A stretch of 50,036 bases of DNA from the NCBI GenBank assembly GCA_022511145.1, contig JAFLSC010000012.1:1-50036 (forward strand). The letters are read 5' to 3'. How positions within the stretch are numbered: position 1 is the first letter of the stretch; each line of letters opens with the position of its first letter. Shown here piece by piece: positions 1 to 8,559 of the stretch. The notes below the pieces were generated by a model. It was not told where the DNA came from. It saw only the letters and a program-made list of their open reading frames with translations, and ran no database searches. The stretch comes from Helicobacter sp. (GTDB lineage: Bacteria; Campylobacterota; Campylobacteria; Campylobacterales; Helicobacteraceae). The position numbers and the translations under genes were made by a program.

Positions 1-317
1 CTAGGATTAAGCTTGGCTTGTTTGAGAGCATTTTTAAGATTTTCTATTGTATCGGGGAATCCTGTATCAACAAGGGCGATGAAATCACCATTTTTAATCA
101 ACATCACATTGTGCTGATTGACAATCTCTCCTTTGGGATAAACCTCTTTGATAAGCTTCTCATCAGCCTGATTTTGAGGAAGCAGGACAGAAGTTTTAAG
201 CGGGTGTGTTTTTAGGGAAAAAATCCACACCTCATTATTCCCTATTTTTGTATGATATTCACCATTTGCCCACAAAAAAGACATCATAAAGACAAAAATC
301 CACAAAATTTTTTGCAT
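1..317 (-). CDS. Secreted MBL-fold (metallo-beta-lactamase-like) hydrolase, 3' end outside window
   Basis: This is the N-terminal 105 residues of a gene that runs off the left edge. It starts at an ATG at 317, preceded by GAGGAG at good spacing. Residues 1-18 form a typical signal peptide (short basic start, hydrophobic core, then WANGEYHT), so the product is probably exported. The segment that follows, with NVMLIKNGDFIALVDTGFPD at about residues 70-90, is the beta-strand pair and VDTG turn that begin many MBL-fold hydrolases. The metal-binding HxHxDH motif would lie beyond the edge and cannot be checked. Substrate unknown. A run of nine A residues lies about 40 bases upstream on the coding strand. 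Confidence 0.7.
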   Translation of the reverse strand, partial: MQKILWIFVFMMSFLWANGEYHTKIGNNEVWIFSLKTHPLKTSVLLPQNQADEKLIKEVYPKGEIVNQHNVMLIKNGDFIALVDTGFPDTIENLKNALKQAKLNP

Positions 318-414
318 TTTTTCTCCTCAATAAAATTAAAAAACATTATTCCTTTTTTTTTCTTAAACTTTAATTTCAAGTGCAATTTCTCTCCTTGATT
401 CTTACCCTGTAACA

Positions 415-1206
415 CTAAAAATCAAGCTCTTGAGTAAGATTATGAAACTTTATATCCTCAAGCTGTTTTTTAATGTATTTATTTTCTTCATTGAGTGAAT
501 CAAGCTGGGCTTGAAGTTGAATGATATTGCGGCTAGTGTAGTAAATATTATTGCGAATATAAATTTTAGGTATAAAAAGTGCTAAAACAAACAGCATAAG
601 TCCAAGCATAATACACACAAGCCTAAAAGAAATATTATCCTCTTTTATTAAAACATCATCAAGGATTGCCTCTTTTTCACTCGCATTGATACTCACTTGT
701 GCCTCTAAATTTTTTTCTGATAAATTTTCTTTTTTCAAATCCTCATTGAGGTTTTTTGAAATTTGGCTTGTTTGGGGATTAATTGCCTCTTTAGTCTCCA
801 AAAGATTGCTAGGGATAAGAGTTTCTTTTTTTTGTAGCAATAAATCTTGGAGGGGTAAATCAGGGATTTGGGGTTTTTGTGGCTTAAATGATTTGGAATT
901 TTTCTCTTTTTTTTCTTGTGTTATTTTTGTTTCTTGCAAATTTTCTTGGAGATTTTGCGTTTGAAAATTTGAAAAATTCTTTAACTGCCACTTTTGGACT
1001 TTGTCCCACGATTGCAAAGCAGGACTTCCAAAATCCTCTAGCTCTCCTCTAACATCTTCTTTAGGAGATTGTCCCCCTAATTGCTCATCTAAAAAATCCA
1101 AATGCTCCTTACTCATTGAAATATCTCGCTTAAAGATTTTAGCAAAAAAGCTTATTTTTGGGACTTTATCTCCAGAATTAAGTTTTAAATCCTTGTAAGA
1201 TTCCAC
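415..1206 (-). CDS. FtsL-like single-pass membrane protein downstream of rsmH
   Basis: The protein has about 263 residues. Residues 1-190 are hydrophilic and rich in K, E, Q and N. One membrane segment follows (about 196-214, core LGLMLFVLALFIP), then a short coiled coil (about 222-255, heptad-like QLQAQLDSLNEENKYIKKQL). This N-in, C-out layout with a periplasmic zipper, immediately after rsmH, is the usual place and topology of the divisome protein FtsL. I chose the GTG at 1206 because it overlaps the rsmH stop (TAGTG) and GGAG lies 7 bases upstream; a TTG at 1212 sits too close to that ribosome site. FtsL is usually about 100 residues, so the long cytoplasmic tail is odd. The identification rests on position and topology, not on sequence identity. 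Confidence 0.6.
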   Translation of the reverse strand: MESYKDLKLNSGDKVPKISFFAKIFKRDISMSKEHLDFLDEQLGGQSPKEDVRGELEDFGSPALQSWDKVQKWQLKNFSNFQTQNLQENLQETKITQEKKEKNSKSFKPQKPQIPDLPLQDLLLQKKETLIPSNLLETKEAINPQTSQISKNLNEDLKKENLSEKNLEAQVSINASEKEAILDDVLIKEDNISFRLVCIMLGLMLFVLALFIPKIYIRNNIYYTSRNIIQLQAQLDSLNEENKYIKKQLEDIKFHNLTQELDF

Positions 1207-2138
1207 TAACAAGCTCCAAAAACAAAGGTTCTTAATTTCGCACTACGAGAGCGAGGATTTGCAAGAATCTCTTGAGAAGTCGCAATAAGCGGCTTTTTAA
1301 AAAGCATTCTGCCTTTTTGATGATGGTTTCCACACTCACAACGCATTATTTGATGCGGGCAAATGCAACTTTTCTCCCAAAGTTTAAATTGATTTTTGAT
1401 AATCCTATCTTCTAAAGAATGAAAAGAAATAATCGATAAAGGTGTATTTAAAGGCAAGCTAATTTGCTCAAAAATTCCTAAAAATCGCCTAAGCTCACCT
1501 AATTCATCATTAACTTCAATCCTTAAGGCTTGGAAACATTGTGTTGCAGGGTGAATTTTAGGGTGCCTAAAAGCCTTAGCAATCAGCTGACTTAAAGCCT
1601 TAGCACTTGTGATGGTTTGCCTTTTTCGCTCTTGTGTGATGAGGGCTGCCATTTTTTTATATTCTCTAATCTCTCCATAATCTTTAAAAATGCGTTCAAG
1701 CTCCGCTTGATGATAGGTATTGATAATATCTTTGGCATTTAAAGCTTGGTTAATATCCATTCGCATATCAAGATTTTCACTCTCAAAACAAAACCCTCTT
1801 TCTTGATTATCAAATTGCATTGAAGAAACACCAATATCAGCGAGTATCCCAACAATCTTTTGGGAATATTTTTGCAAGATTTCATAAGCCACTTCGCTAA
1901 ATCTCCCCCAAAATATCTCCACCCTGTCTTTAAAATGCTCCAAATGATGGCTAGCTAACTCAATAGCCTTTTTATCCCTATCAATAGCAAAGATTTGTAA
2001 TTGAGGAAATTTTTGTAAAAGAGCAAGCGTATGCCCGCCATACCCCAAAGTGCAATCAAGCAAAATCCCCTCTTTTGGAATCATCGCAAAAGATTGCAAA
2101 ACTTCATTAAGCAAAACGGGTGTATGGGGTGGCTTCAT
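1206..2138 (-). CDS. rsmH: 16S rRNA (cytosine(1402)-N4)-methyltransferase RsmH (MraW)
   Basis: RsmH methylates N4 of C1402 in the 16S rRNA decoding centre using S-adenosylmethionine. The 310-residue length fits the family. The start TPVLLNEVL, the SAM-binding glycine loop [11 protein letters not shown] near residue 30, the [14 protein letters not shown] segment and the C-terminal [10 protein letters not shown] are all RsmH hallmarks. Its ATG overlaps the murA stop by 4 bases (ATGA), so the two are translationally coupled. In many bacteria rsmH lies in the dcw cell-division cluster; here it sits between murA and an FtsL-like gene, a small remnant of that arrangement. Confidence 0.97.
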   Translation of the reverse strand: MKPPHTPVLLNEVLQSFAMIPKEGILLDCTLGYGGHTLALLQKFPQLQIFAIDRDKKAIELASHHLEHFKDRVEIFWGRFSEVAYEILQKYSQKIVGILADIGVSSMQFDNQERGFCFESENLDMRMDINQALNAKDIINTYHQAELERIFKDYGEIREYKKMAALITQERKRQTITSAKALSQLIAKAFRHPKIHPATQCFQALRIEVNDELGELRRFLGIFEQISLPLNTPLSIISFHSLEDRIIKNQFKLWEKSCICPHQIMRCECGNHHQKGRMLFKKPLIATSQEILANPRSRSAKLRTFVFGAC

Positions 2139-3403
2139 TCTTTCTCTCTTAAGATATTAGCACCGAGTTTTTTTAATTTTCTTTCAAGCTTTTCATAACC
2201 TCTATCTAAATGATAAATTCTATGGATATTCGTTTCACCTTGTGCAACCAAAGCAGCCAAAACCAAAGCACTTGACGCTCGTAAATCTGTCGCCATTACT
2301 TCAGCCCCAAAAAGCTGACTTCCTCCTTGAATTGTAGCAGTATTGCCTCTTAAAGCAATATTTGCACCCATTCTTTGTAATTCATTAACGTGCATAAAGC
2401 GATTTTCAAACAATCTCTCCTCAATCACACTTGCCCCCTCACATTGAGTCGCCAATGCCATAAATTGTGCTTGCATATCCGTAGGAAATCCCGGATATTC
2501 TGTGGTGGAAACAGCAAAATGATTGAGTTTAGAGGCAGGATAAATCGTCATAGCATCTTGATTAAAAGTAATCTTAAAGCCAATTTCCTCAAGCTTACTT
2601 ATTACACTCCCCAAATGATAAGGGGCAGTATTGTGCAAAGTGATTTGGGAGTTTGTAATCGCCCCTGCACACAGATAAGTCCCCGCCTCAATCCTATCAG
2701 GAATCACCTTAACGCGACTAGGCATTTTAAGAGGCTCCATATGAGTACCATAAATCTCAATTTCATCACTCCCAATCCCGCTAATCTCAAGTCCGCTTTC
2801 TTTTAAAACTTCACAAAGCTGCACCACTTCAGGTTCTTTAGCCGCATTAATAATCTTTGTCCTTCCTTTAGCCATTGCCGCTGCCATTACAATATTTTCT
2901 GTTCCTGTTACGGTAATTTTATCAAAATTAATCACACTACCTTTAAGCCCATTTTTAGCTTTAGCAACAATATAACCACCCTCAATAGTAATTTTTGCCC
3001 CCATTTTCTCTAAGGCTTTAATGTGTAAATCTACCGGTCTAGCCCCAATAGCACACCCGCCCGGTAAGCTCACTTCACAGCCACCATAACGTCCTAGCAA
3101 GGGACCCAAAACCAAAATGGAAGCTCTCATTTTGCGGACAATCTCATAAATGGCTTTGGTACTTGTAACTTGCGAATTATTGATGCAAGTCGTATGAGTA
3201 TCAAGAGAATTTACCTCACAACCTAATCGCTTCAAAAGGGAAAAAAAAGTTTTAATATCCACGACATTAGGCAGATTTTCTAGAGTTATGGCATCTTTAG
3301 CAAGTAAAGTTGCACCAATAAGAGGTAGAGCGGAGTTTTTTGAACCTGAAATATTAATAGCACCTTGCAGTTTCACACCCCCGTGCAATTTCAAATAATC
3401 CAT
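2135..3403 (-). CDS. murA: UDP-N-acetylglucosamine 1-carboxyvinyltransferase MurA
   Basis: MurA transfers enolpyruvate from PEP to UDP-GlcNAc, the first committed step of peptidoglycan synthesis, in the cytosol. The 422-residue length is standard. Lys22-Asn23 (GSKNSALP) and the catalytic loop [15 protein letters not shown], with Cys117, are intact. Cys117 is the residue modified by fosfomycin in the family, so sensitivity would be expected at the target level. The C-terminal [13 protein letters not shown] segment is also typical. The gene is 24 bases downstream of a paralogous membrane-protein pair and overlaps rsmH by 4 bases. Confidence 0.98.
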   Translation of the reverse strand: MDYLKLHGGVKLQGAINISGSKNSALPLIGATLLAKDAITLENLPNVVDIKTFFSLLKRLGCEVNSLDTHTTCINNSQVTSTKAIYEIVRKMRASILVLGPLLGRYGGCEVSLPGGCAIGARPVDLHIKALEKMGAKITIEGGYIVAKAKNGLKGSVINFDKITVTGTENIVMAAAMAKGRTKIINAAKEPEVVQLCEVLKESGLEISGIGSDEIEIYGTHMEPLKMPSRVKVIPDRIEAGTYLCAGAITNSQITLHNTAPYHLGSVISKLEEIGFKITFNQDAMTIYPASKLNHFAVSTTEYPGFPTDMQAQFMALATQCEGASVIEERLFENRFMHVNELQRMGANIALRGNTATIQGGSQLFGAEVMATDLRASSALVLAALVAQGETNIHRIYHLDRGYEKLERKLKKLGANILREKE

Positions 3404-3427
3404 ACTTTCTCCTTATTTTATTCTTAT

Positions 3428-3871
3428 TTATTTTTTCTTTTTATTGATTTCGCGTTGCTTGATTGCCTCTCCCACCACCGTTTCAATCTCTTTTTTAAAA
3501 TTAGGATTTGCTCTTACAAATTCTTCACGATAATTAGCAATGCTGTCAATATCAACTTGTGAGCACCACGCTAAAGCAGAAATAAAATCAATGCGTTCTT
3601 GATAAGGCTGACTATCTTTTGAGAGTCCTGCAAAGCTTAAAAAATTCTCCCTAAAAGCCGCTAAGACTTCTTCTATTTGCTCCTTTGAGGGTTCCCCTTG
3701 AATGACAGAAGTCAAATATTTTATATTTTTAAATAATTTATCGCGACTTCTTTGTGCTTCACGATATTTACGAATTTTCTCCAATATAACAGCGATAAGA
3801 GAAAAAAACACAAAAGGTACTATCCCTACCCCTAAAAGCACCCAAATCCAAAGATAAAAACTTGAATCCAC
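3428..3871 (-). CDS. Small membrane-anchored protein, second copy of a tandem pair
   Basis: Function unknown. One N-terminal membrane segment (WIWVLLGVGIVPFVFFSLIA) precedes a soluble, mostly helical domain of about 120 residues. The soluble part shares FRENFLSFAGL, SKDSQPYQERIDFISAL and NYREEFVRANPNFKKEIETV with the preceding gene, so the two are tandem paralogs. The reading frame is open upstream to 3985, but that overlaps the upstream paralog. The GTG at 3871 lines up with the start of the paralog, lies directly after its stop and has AAGG about 10 bases upstream, so I favour it (147 residues). A galU-hypothetical-murA order is remembered from H. pylori with a single gene here. Confidence 0.75.
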   Translation of the reverse strand: MDSSFYLWIWVLLGVGIVPFVFFSLIAVILEKIRKYREAQRSRDKLFKNIKYLTSVIQGEPSKEQIEEVLAAFRENFLSFAGLSKDSQPYQERIDFISALAWCSQVDIDSIANYREEFVRANPNFKKEIETVVGEAIKQREINKKKK

Positions 3872-3872
3872 T

Positions 3873-4367
3873 TTAATCTGCCTTTGTTTTAATATTAACT
3901 CCTGAGAGTCCATCAACGCTTTCATAGCTATAATTTTGTCTTTTTCTTGCTTCTTTTTCTCGTTTTTTGACGATAATATTAACAACAGTTGAGATTTCCT
4001 TTTTTAGACTAGGATTAGCTCTCACAAACTCTTCCCGATAGTTAATCACATCATCAATACTGATTGATTCACGCGAAGATAAGGCTGAAATGAAATTCAA
4101 ACGATCTTGGTAGGGTTGGCTATCTTTAGCTAAATCTTCAAAGGCTAAAAAATGCTTCCTAAAAGCTTCAAGTGCCTCCTCTATGTCCTCCTCGCTAGAA
4201 TCCTCTTGTTTCATAATAGAAATCAAATGATTAATATCTTTGAATAATTTATTACGAGCATCAAGGTATTTTTGGATTTTCTCCAAACCCACTGCCGCAT
4301 AAGACAAGAATATAAAAGGTAATACAGCAACTCCTATAAGAAACCAAATCAGAAGAAATAACTTCAA
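3873..4367 (-). CDS. Small membrane-anchored protein, first copy of a tandem pair
   Basis: Function unknown; 164 residues. An N-terminal membrane segment (LIWFLIGVAVLPFIFLSYAA) is followed by a charged helical domain with FRKHFLAFEDL, AKDSQPYQDRLNFISAL and INYREEFVRANPSLKKEI. These are the same blocks as in the downstream gene. The start is a TTG at 4367 with AAGGGAG about 6 bases upstream; no ATG competes. The basic C-terminus ends about 25 residues beyond the end of paralog similarity. It lies 12 bases after galU and directly abuts its paralog, inside the clpS-to-FtsL-like operon, so a role at the envelope is a reasonable guess but no more. Confidence 0.8.
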   Translation of the reverse strand: MKLFLLIWFLIGVAVLPFIFLSYAAVGLEKIQKYLDARNKLFKDINHLISIMKQEDSSEEDIEEALEAFRKHFLAFEDLAKDSQPYQDRLNFISALSSRESISIDDVINYREEFVRANPSLKKEISTVVNIIVKKREKEARKRQNYSYESVDGLSGVNIKTKAD

Positions 4368-4379
4368 ATAACACTCCCT

Positions 4380-5204
4380 TCAATCTTGATATTTTCCGTA
4401 AAAGACATTTGTTGCCTTAACAAATCCTTCTACGCTTCCACAATCATAACGACTTCCTTTAAACTTATAAGCAAGCACCATTCCTTTTTTACACTGCTCT
4501 AAAAGAGCGTCAGTGATTTGAATTTCACCATTTTTGCCCGGCGGAGTGCGTTTCAAAATCTCAAAAATATCAGGGGTAAGTAAATAACGTCCAATGATTG
4601 CGAGATTGCTTGGGGCTTCTTTGGGATTAGGTTTTTCAATCATTGTTTGAACCCTATAAACCCCTTTATCAACTTCTTTTCCTCCAATTACACCATATTT
4701 ATGCACTTCTTTAGTCTCAACTTCCTCAACTGCTACAATTGAGCAGCGGTATTTATCATAAATCTTGCACATTTGTGATAATACCCCCTCACCTTGAGGA
4801 TTATCGCACAAATCATCGCTTAAAACCACAGCAAAAGGTTCATTCCCAATAAGTGTCTCCCCTACCAAAATAGCGTGTCCTAATCCTTTCATTTCCATTT
4901 GACGCGTATAAGAAAAGGAACACGAATCCATTAATTTACGAATGTCCTTGAGGTAACCTTCCTTGCTTGTGCCTTTAATTTGATGTTCGAGCTCATAGCT
5001 AATATCAAAATGGTCTTCAATCGACCTTTTTCCTCTCCCTGTAACAATCGCCATTTCTTTTATACCCGCTTCAATCGCCTCTTCAACGCCGTATTGAATC
5101 AAAGGTTTATTAACAATGGGTAACATTTCTTTAGGAATTGCTTTAGTGGCAGGAAGAAATCTTGTCCCATATCCTGCGGCAGGGAATAAGCATTTTTTAA
5201 TCAC
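4380..5204 (-). CDS. galU: UTP--glucose-1-phosphate uridylyltransferase GalU
   Basis: GalU makes UDP-glucose from UTP and glucose-1-phosphate, feeding LPS and other surface glycans. The 274-residue length matches bacterial GalU. The nucleotide loop PAAGYGTRFLPATKAIPKEM is at the N-terminus, followed by KPLIQYGVEEA, VVLSDDL and MIEKPNPKEAPSNLAIIGRY. The start is a GTG at 5204 with GGAG five bases upstream and no better ATG nearby. It is 9 bases after the DUF815 ATPase gene and 12 before the paralog pair, so it is part of the clpS-led run. Confidence 0.96.
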   Translation of the reverse strand: MIKKCLFPAAGYGTRFLPATKAIPKEMLPIVNKPLIQYGVEEAIEAGIKEMAIVTGRGKRSIEDHFDISYELEHQIKGTSKEGYLKDIRKLMDSCSFSYTRQMEMKGLGHAILVGETLIGNEPFAVVLSDDLCDNPQGEGVLSQMCKIYDKYRCSIVAVEEVETKEVHKYGVIGGKEVDKGVYRVQTMIEKPNPKEAPSNLAIIGRYLLTPDIFEILKRTPPGKNGEIQITDALLEQCKKGMVLAYKFKGSRYDCGSVEGFVKATNVFYGKYQD

Positions 5205-5213
5205 CTTGTCTCC

Positions 5214-5975
5214 TTATATCAAATTCCACAAATCATTTTGGTAAAGCTTAAAAAAATGAGCAGCAATGCGTGGGCTTTTTGAGCCTCTTTTTGTTGCGTA
5301 ATTGATTGCTTTTTGTTTAATTTCTTCCCAATTATCAGGCAAAATCCCAAAATACTTTTTTAAAACCTCTAAATATTCACCGCTACCATAAGAATAAAAT
5401 CCAATACACAAAGGGAATCTATCACTTAGAGCGATTTTATCCTCATTACCCTCAAAGCCAAAAATCTCATTTTCACTATGAAATTCAGGCAACAAATGTC
5501 GGCGATTAGAAGTCGCATAGATTAAAATATTGCTAGGGAACTTTTCTATTCCACCATCAAGCAGGGTTTTGAGAATCTTATATTCTGCCTCATTATCTTC
5601 AAAGCTCAAATCATCACAAAAAATAATAAATTTATAAGGCTTATTGCGTAAGAAGTCAAAAATTTCGGGCAAAACTTTTATATCGTGTTTTAAAAGTTGC
5701 AAAATCCTTAAACCCTGATGAGAATATTGAGGCAACAAAGACTTAATCAAAGAAGACTTCCCGCACCCTCTTGCACCCCAAAGTAAAACATTTACTCCTC
5801 CTTGATGAGACAAGAATGCCTCGGTATTAGCAAGTAAAATCTTTTGTTGTTCCTCCAAATGATATAAATCCTCTATTTTAACAGAATCAAACTCTTCTAT
5901 TTCGTGCAAATATTCGCCATTGCTACGATAAATGCTTGCATAATATTGCTCACAATCCCACGATAAATGAATCAT
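5214..5975 (-). CDS. DUF815-family P-loop ATPase
   Basis: This 253-residue protein has a Walker A motif GARGCGKSSLIKSLL at about residues 68-82 and a Walker B-like FIIFCDDLSFED near 118-129. The sensor-like ILIYATSNRRHLLPE and SDRFPLCIGF segments follow. That combination defines the DUF815 group of AAA+-like proteins, whose function is not established. Its ATG overlaps the clpA stop by 4 bases (ATGA), so it is coupled to clpA. It has no substrate-binding N domain and no ClpP-binding loop that I can see. A partner or loader role for the Clp machine is inference from context only. Confidence 0.85.
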   Translation of the reverse strand: MIHLSWDCEQYYASIYRSNGEYLHEIEEFDSVKIEDLYHLEEQQKILLANTEAFLSHQGGVNVLLWGARGCGKSSLIKSLLPQYSHQGLRILQLLKHDIKVLPEIFDFLRNKPYKFIIFCDDLSFEDNEAEYKILKTLLDGGIEKFPSNILIYATSNRRHLLPEFHSENEIFGFEGNEDKIALSDRFPLCIGFYSYGSGEYLEVLKKYFGILPDNWEEIKQKAINYATKRGSKSPRIAAHFFKLYQNDLWNLI

Positions 5976-8170
5976 TGCTTAACCTTTTTAAGCGTTTCTT
6001 TTAGCTTATCTGTTTTTTTGTCATAATCAAAAACAACCTCGCCGCCTTTTTGCAATTTACCAAAAAGCATTAAATCTCCCAAAACATCTTTTATTTCTTT
6101 TTGAATCACCAACCCTAAAGGTCTTGCACCAAGCTCAAGATTAAAGCCCTTTTTGGCAAGATATTCTTGTGCTTTGGGTTTTAAGGTAACTTTGACTTGC
6201 TTATCAGCAATTTGGTTATTTAAATCCAACAAATGTTTTTGAACAATTTTTAAAATCTCTTTAGAACTAAGAGGATTGAAGGCAATAATAGCATCAAGAC
6301 GATTGCGAAATTCTGGAGAAAAATAATCTTTAATCGCAGCATTAAATTTATTACTTTCATCTTGTCCAAATCCTAATACGGATGCTTCTTTAGAACCCAC
6401 ATTTGAAGTCATTATCAAAATTACCGAAGAAAAATCGCTACTTACGCCATTATTATCAGTAAGCTTGGCATTATCCATTACTTGTAAGAAAATATTTAAA
6501 ACATCAGGGTGTGCCTTTTCTATCTCATCAAGCAATAAAAGAGTATGAGGATTTTTCTTAATCATCTCGGTTAAAATCCCTCCTTTTTCATACCCTATAT
6601 AACCTGCTGGTGCCCCAATTAAGCCTGAAGTAGAGTATTTCTCCATATATTCACTCATATCCAATCGTTCAAAATGAATCCCTAAGGCTTTGGCTAATTC
6701 CTTAGCAAGCTCTGTTTTTCCTACACCACTAGGACCACTAAAAAGAAAAGAACCTATGGGCTTATTAGGAGAACCTAAACCTGCTTTATTGCGTTTGATA
6801 GCTCGGACAATCTCACTAATAGCAGTATCTTGCCCAAAAATGCGAGATTGAAGCTGTTTTTCTAAATTTTTCAGTAGAGATTTATCATCTTTTGTCGCTT
6901 CAATCTCTGGAATCTTAGCTATTTTAGCTACCATTTGCTTGAGAGATTCTACGCTTACTTTGCCACTTTTTCCTTGCAATTTGTAATTTGCCCCCACTTG
7001 GTCAATCACATCAATGGCTTTATCAGGTAAAAATCTATCGTGCAAATAACGGCTTGAGAGTTCAACAGCAAGACTAAGCACCTCATCACTATAAATAACA
7101 TTATGATGGGATTCATAATATTTTTTTAAGCCTTTTAAAATCAAAATTGTTTCTTCTTTACTGGGTTCATCAATATCAATCTTAGCAAATCGCCTTGAGA
7201 GTGCCTTATCTCTATCAAGAAAACTTCGGTATTCTGCATAAGTACTTGCTCCTATACACCGCAATTTTCCATTCCCTAACACTGGCTTTAAAAGATTACT
7301 AGCATCAACATTACCCCCACTTGTTGAACCTGCTCCTATGAGAGTATGAATCTCATCAATAAATAAAACAATATTTTTCTTCCCTAAAATCTCATCACTT
7401 AAGCCCTTTAGTCGCTTTTCAAAATCTCCACGATATTTTGTTCCTGCAAGCAAAGCCCCCATATTTAAGGCAAAAATCTCTGTCCCAAAAAGCGGATTTT
7501 GCTCTTGATTTAGGGCTAAAGCCAAGCCTTCAGCAATCGCAGTTTTCCCCACGCCCGGTTCGCCTACTAAAAGAGGATTGTTTTTTTTGCGGCGGAGTAA
7601 AATCTCCATACAACGAGAAATTTCCTCATTTCTACCAATAACCGGGTCAATTTTACCCTCTTTAGCTTCTTTGCTTAAATTAACACAAAATCGCTCTAGG
7701 TAACTCTCGCCTTTTCCCTCTTTACCTATCTCATCAATATTGCCTTGATTTTCTGCAATATATTCTAAAATACTAAGCCGCGTAATCCCTTGTGCTCTTA
7801 AAACTTGCGTTGAAAAAGATTTTTCTTCTTCTAAAATAGCGGCTAATAAATCACTAATTTGTGCTTCTTTTCTTTGAGAACCTCTAACGTGAGAAATCAT
7901 CATTTCAATCACCCTAGAAACCGCTAAAGTCTCTATGGGAGCAGAATTTTGTGTTTTAAAAGTTTGAAGATTATGTTCTAAATAACGTAAAATTTGCTTT
8001 TGGATTGAGGCAATATTCCCACCACACGCTTCTAATGTTTTAATAACTTTAGGATTATTTAATAAAGCATAAAAAATATGCTCAATGGTTAAATACTCGT
8101 GTCCCCAAGATTTTGCATTACTTTGTGCTGTCTGCAAAGCGATATTTAATTCTTTACTGATTTCTATCAT
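5972..8170 (-). CDS. clpA: ATP-dependent Clp protease ATP-binding subunit ClpA
   Basis: ClpA is the unfoldase ring that feeds substrates to ClpP. The 732-residue protein has the ClpN double repeat (about 1-140), a first AAA domain with Walker A GEPGVGKTAIAEG near residue 203 and FIDEIHTLIGAG, and a second AAA domain with GPSGVGKTELAKE and LLLDEIEKAHPD. It lacks the middle coiled-coil domain of ClpB/ClpC. At the place of the ClpP-docking IGL loop of E. coli ClpA it carries LGF, as in ClpX. clpS lies 6 bases upstream, the usual adaptor pairing, and a DUF815 ATPase gene overlaps downstream. Confidence 0.97.
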   Translation of the reverse strand: MIEISKELNIALQTAQSNAKSWGHEYLTIEHIFYALLNNPKVIKTLEACGGNIASIQKQILRYLEHNLQTFKTQNSAPIETLAVSRVIEMMISHVRGSQRKEAQISDLLAAILEEEKSFSTQVLRAQGITRLSILEYIAENQGNIDEIGKEGKGESYLERFCVNLSKEAKEGKIDPVIGRNEEISRCMEILLRRKKNNPLLVGEPGVGKTAIAEGLALALNQEQNPLFGTEIFALNMGALLAGTKYRGDFEKRLKGLSDEILGKKNIVLFIDEIHTLIGAGSTSGGNVDASNLLKPVLGNGKLRCIGASTYAEYRSFLDRDKALSRRFAKIDIDEPSKEETILILKGLKKYYESHHNVIYSDEVLSLAVELSSRYLHDRFLPDKAIDVIDQVGANYKLQGKSGKVSVESLKQMVAKIAKIPEIEATKDDKSLLKNLEKQLQSRIFGQDTAISEIVRAIKRNKAGLGSPNKPIGSFLFSGPSGVGKTELAKELAKALGIHFERLDMSEYMEKYSTSGLIGAPAGYIGYEKGGILTEMIKKNPHTLLLLDEIEKAHPDVLNIFLQVMDNAKLTDNNGVSSDFSSVILIMTSNVGSKEASVLGFGQDESNKFNAAIKDYFSPEFRNRLDAIIAFNPLSSKEILKIVQKHLLDLNNQIADKQVKVTLKPKAQEYLAKKGFNLELGARPLGLVIQKEIKDVLGDLMLFGKLQKGGEVVFDYDKKTDKLKETLKKVKQ

Positions 8171-8176
8171 TATAAA

Positions 8177-8491
8177 TTACTCAACTTTTTCTAAAATTGC
8201 CCGCAAAGGGTATTGCCTGTCTTTAGCCATTTTATGCACTTGAGCGACTTTGGTTTCAGCAATATCATAGGGATAAATCCCGCAAACTCCTCGCCCATTA
8301 TGGTGGATTTGTAACATTAAATTAACCGAATCTTCAACATTTTTGCCAAAAATCTTTTGCAAAACCTCAATCACGAAATCTTGCGTAGAATAATCATCAT
8401 TGAGCAAAACCACACGATACCGCTTAGGCTCTTGCACCCAAACTTCAGTATGGGTTTGCGTATGAGTCTCAAATTGTGCATTGCTTGGCAC
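8177..8491 (-). CDS. clpS: ATP-dependent Clp protease adaptor ClpS
   Basis: ClpS delivers N-degron substrates to ClpA. The 104-residue length is right. The core YRVVLLNDDYSTQDFVIEVL and the helix LMLQIHHNGRGVCGIYPYDI carry the family's binding-pocket residues (NDD and the HxxG stretch). The start is a GTG at 8491 with AAAGGAAG just upstream. It is the first gene of a run of ten closely packed minus-strand genes and has its own promoter candidate at 8525-8530. Confidence 0.96.
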   Translation of the reverse strand: MPSNAQFETHTQTHTEVWVQEPKRYRVVLLNDDYSTQDFVIEVLQKIFGKNVEDSVNLMLQIHHNGRGVCGIYPYDIAETKVAQVHKMAKDRQYPLRAILEKVE

Positions 8492-8524
8492 GAACTTCCT
8501 TTCAAACTAAAATCTTAAAAGCTT

Positions 8525-8530
8525 AGTATA
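8525..8530 (-). promoter_or_regulatory. -10 element of the clpS promoter
   Basis: On the minus strand TATACT preceded by GC lies 34 bases before the clpS start codon, in the only sizeable gap (68 bases) between the trx-dap-pur run and the clp run. A good ribosome site (AAAGGAAG) follows. No clear -35 box is visible, which is usual for Helicobacter vegetative promoters. Confidence 0.55.
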
Positions 8531-8559
8531 GCGTTTTTTAGTTTATTTCTAGCTTTTTA

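Noticed and set aside
353..361. Nine-base T run as a phase-variation tract before the MBL gene
   Set aside because: Short, not within the coding region, and similar A/T runs are common in this AT-rich DNA. No long poly-G or poly-C tract was noticed in the window.
2390..2806. 138-codon plus-strand frame inside murA
   Set aside because: Shadow of murA on the opposite strand with no gene-like features.
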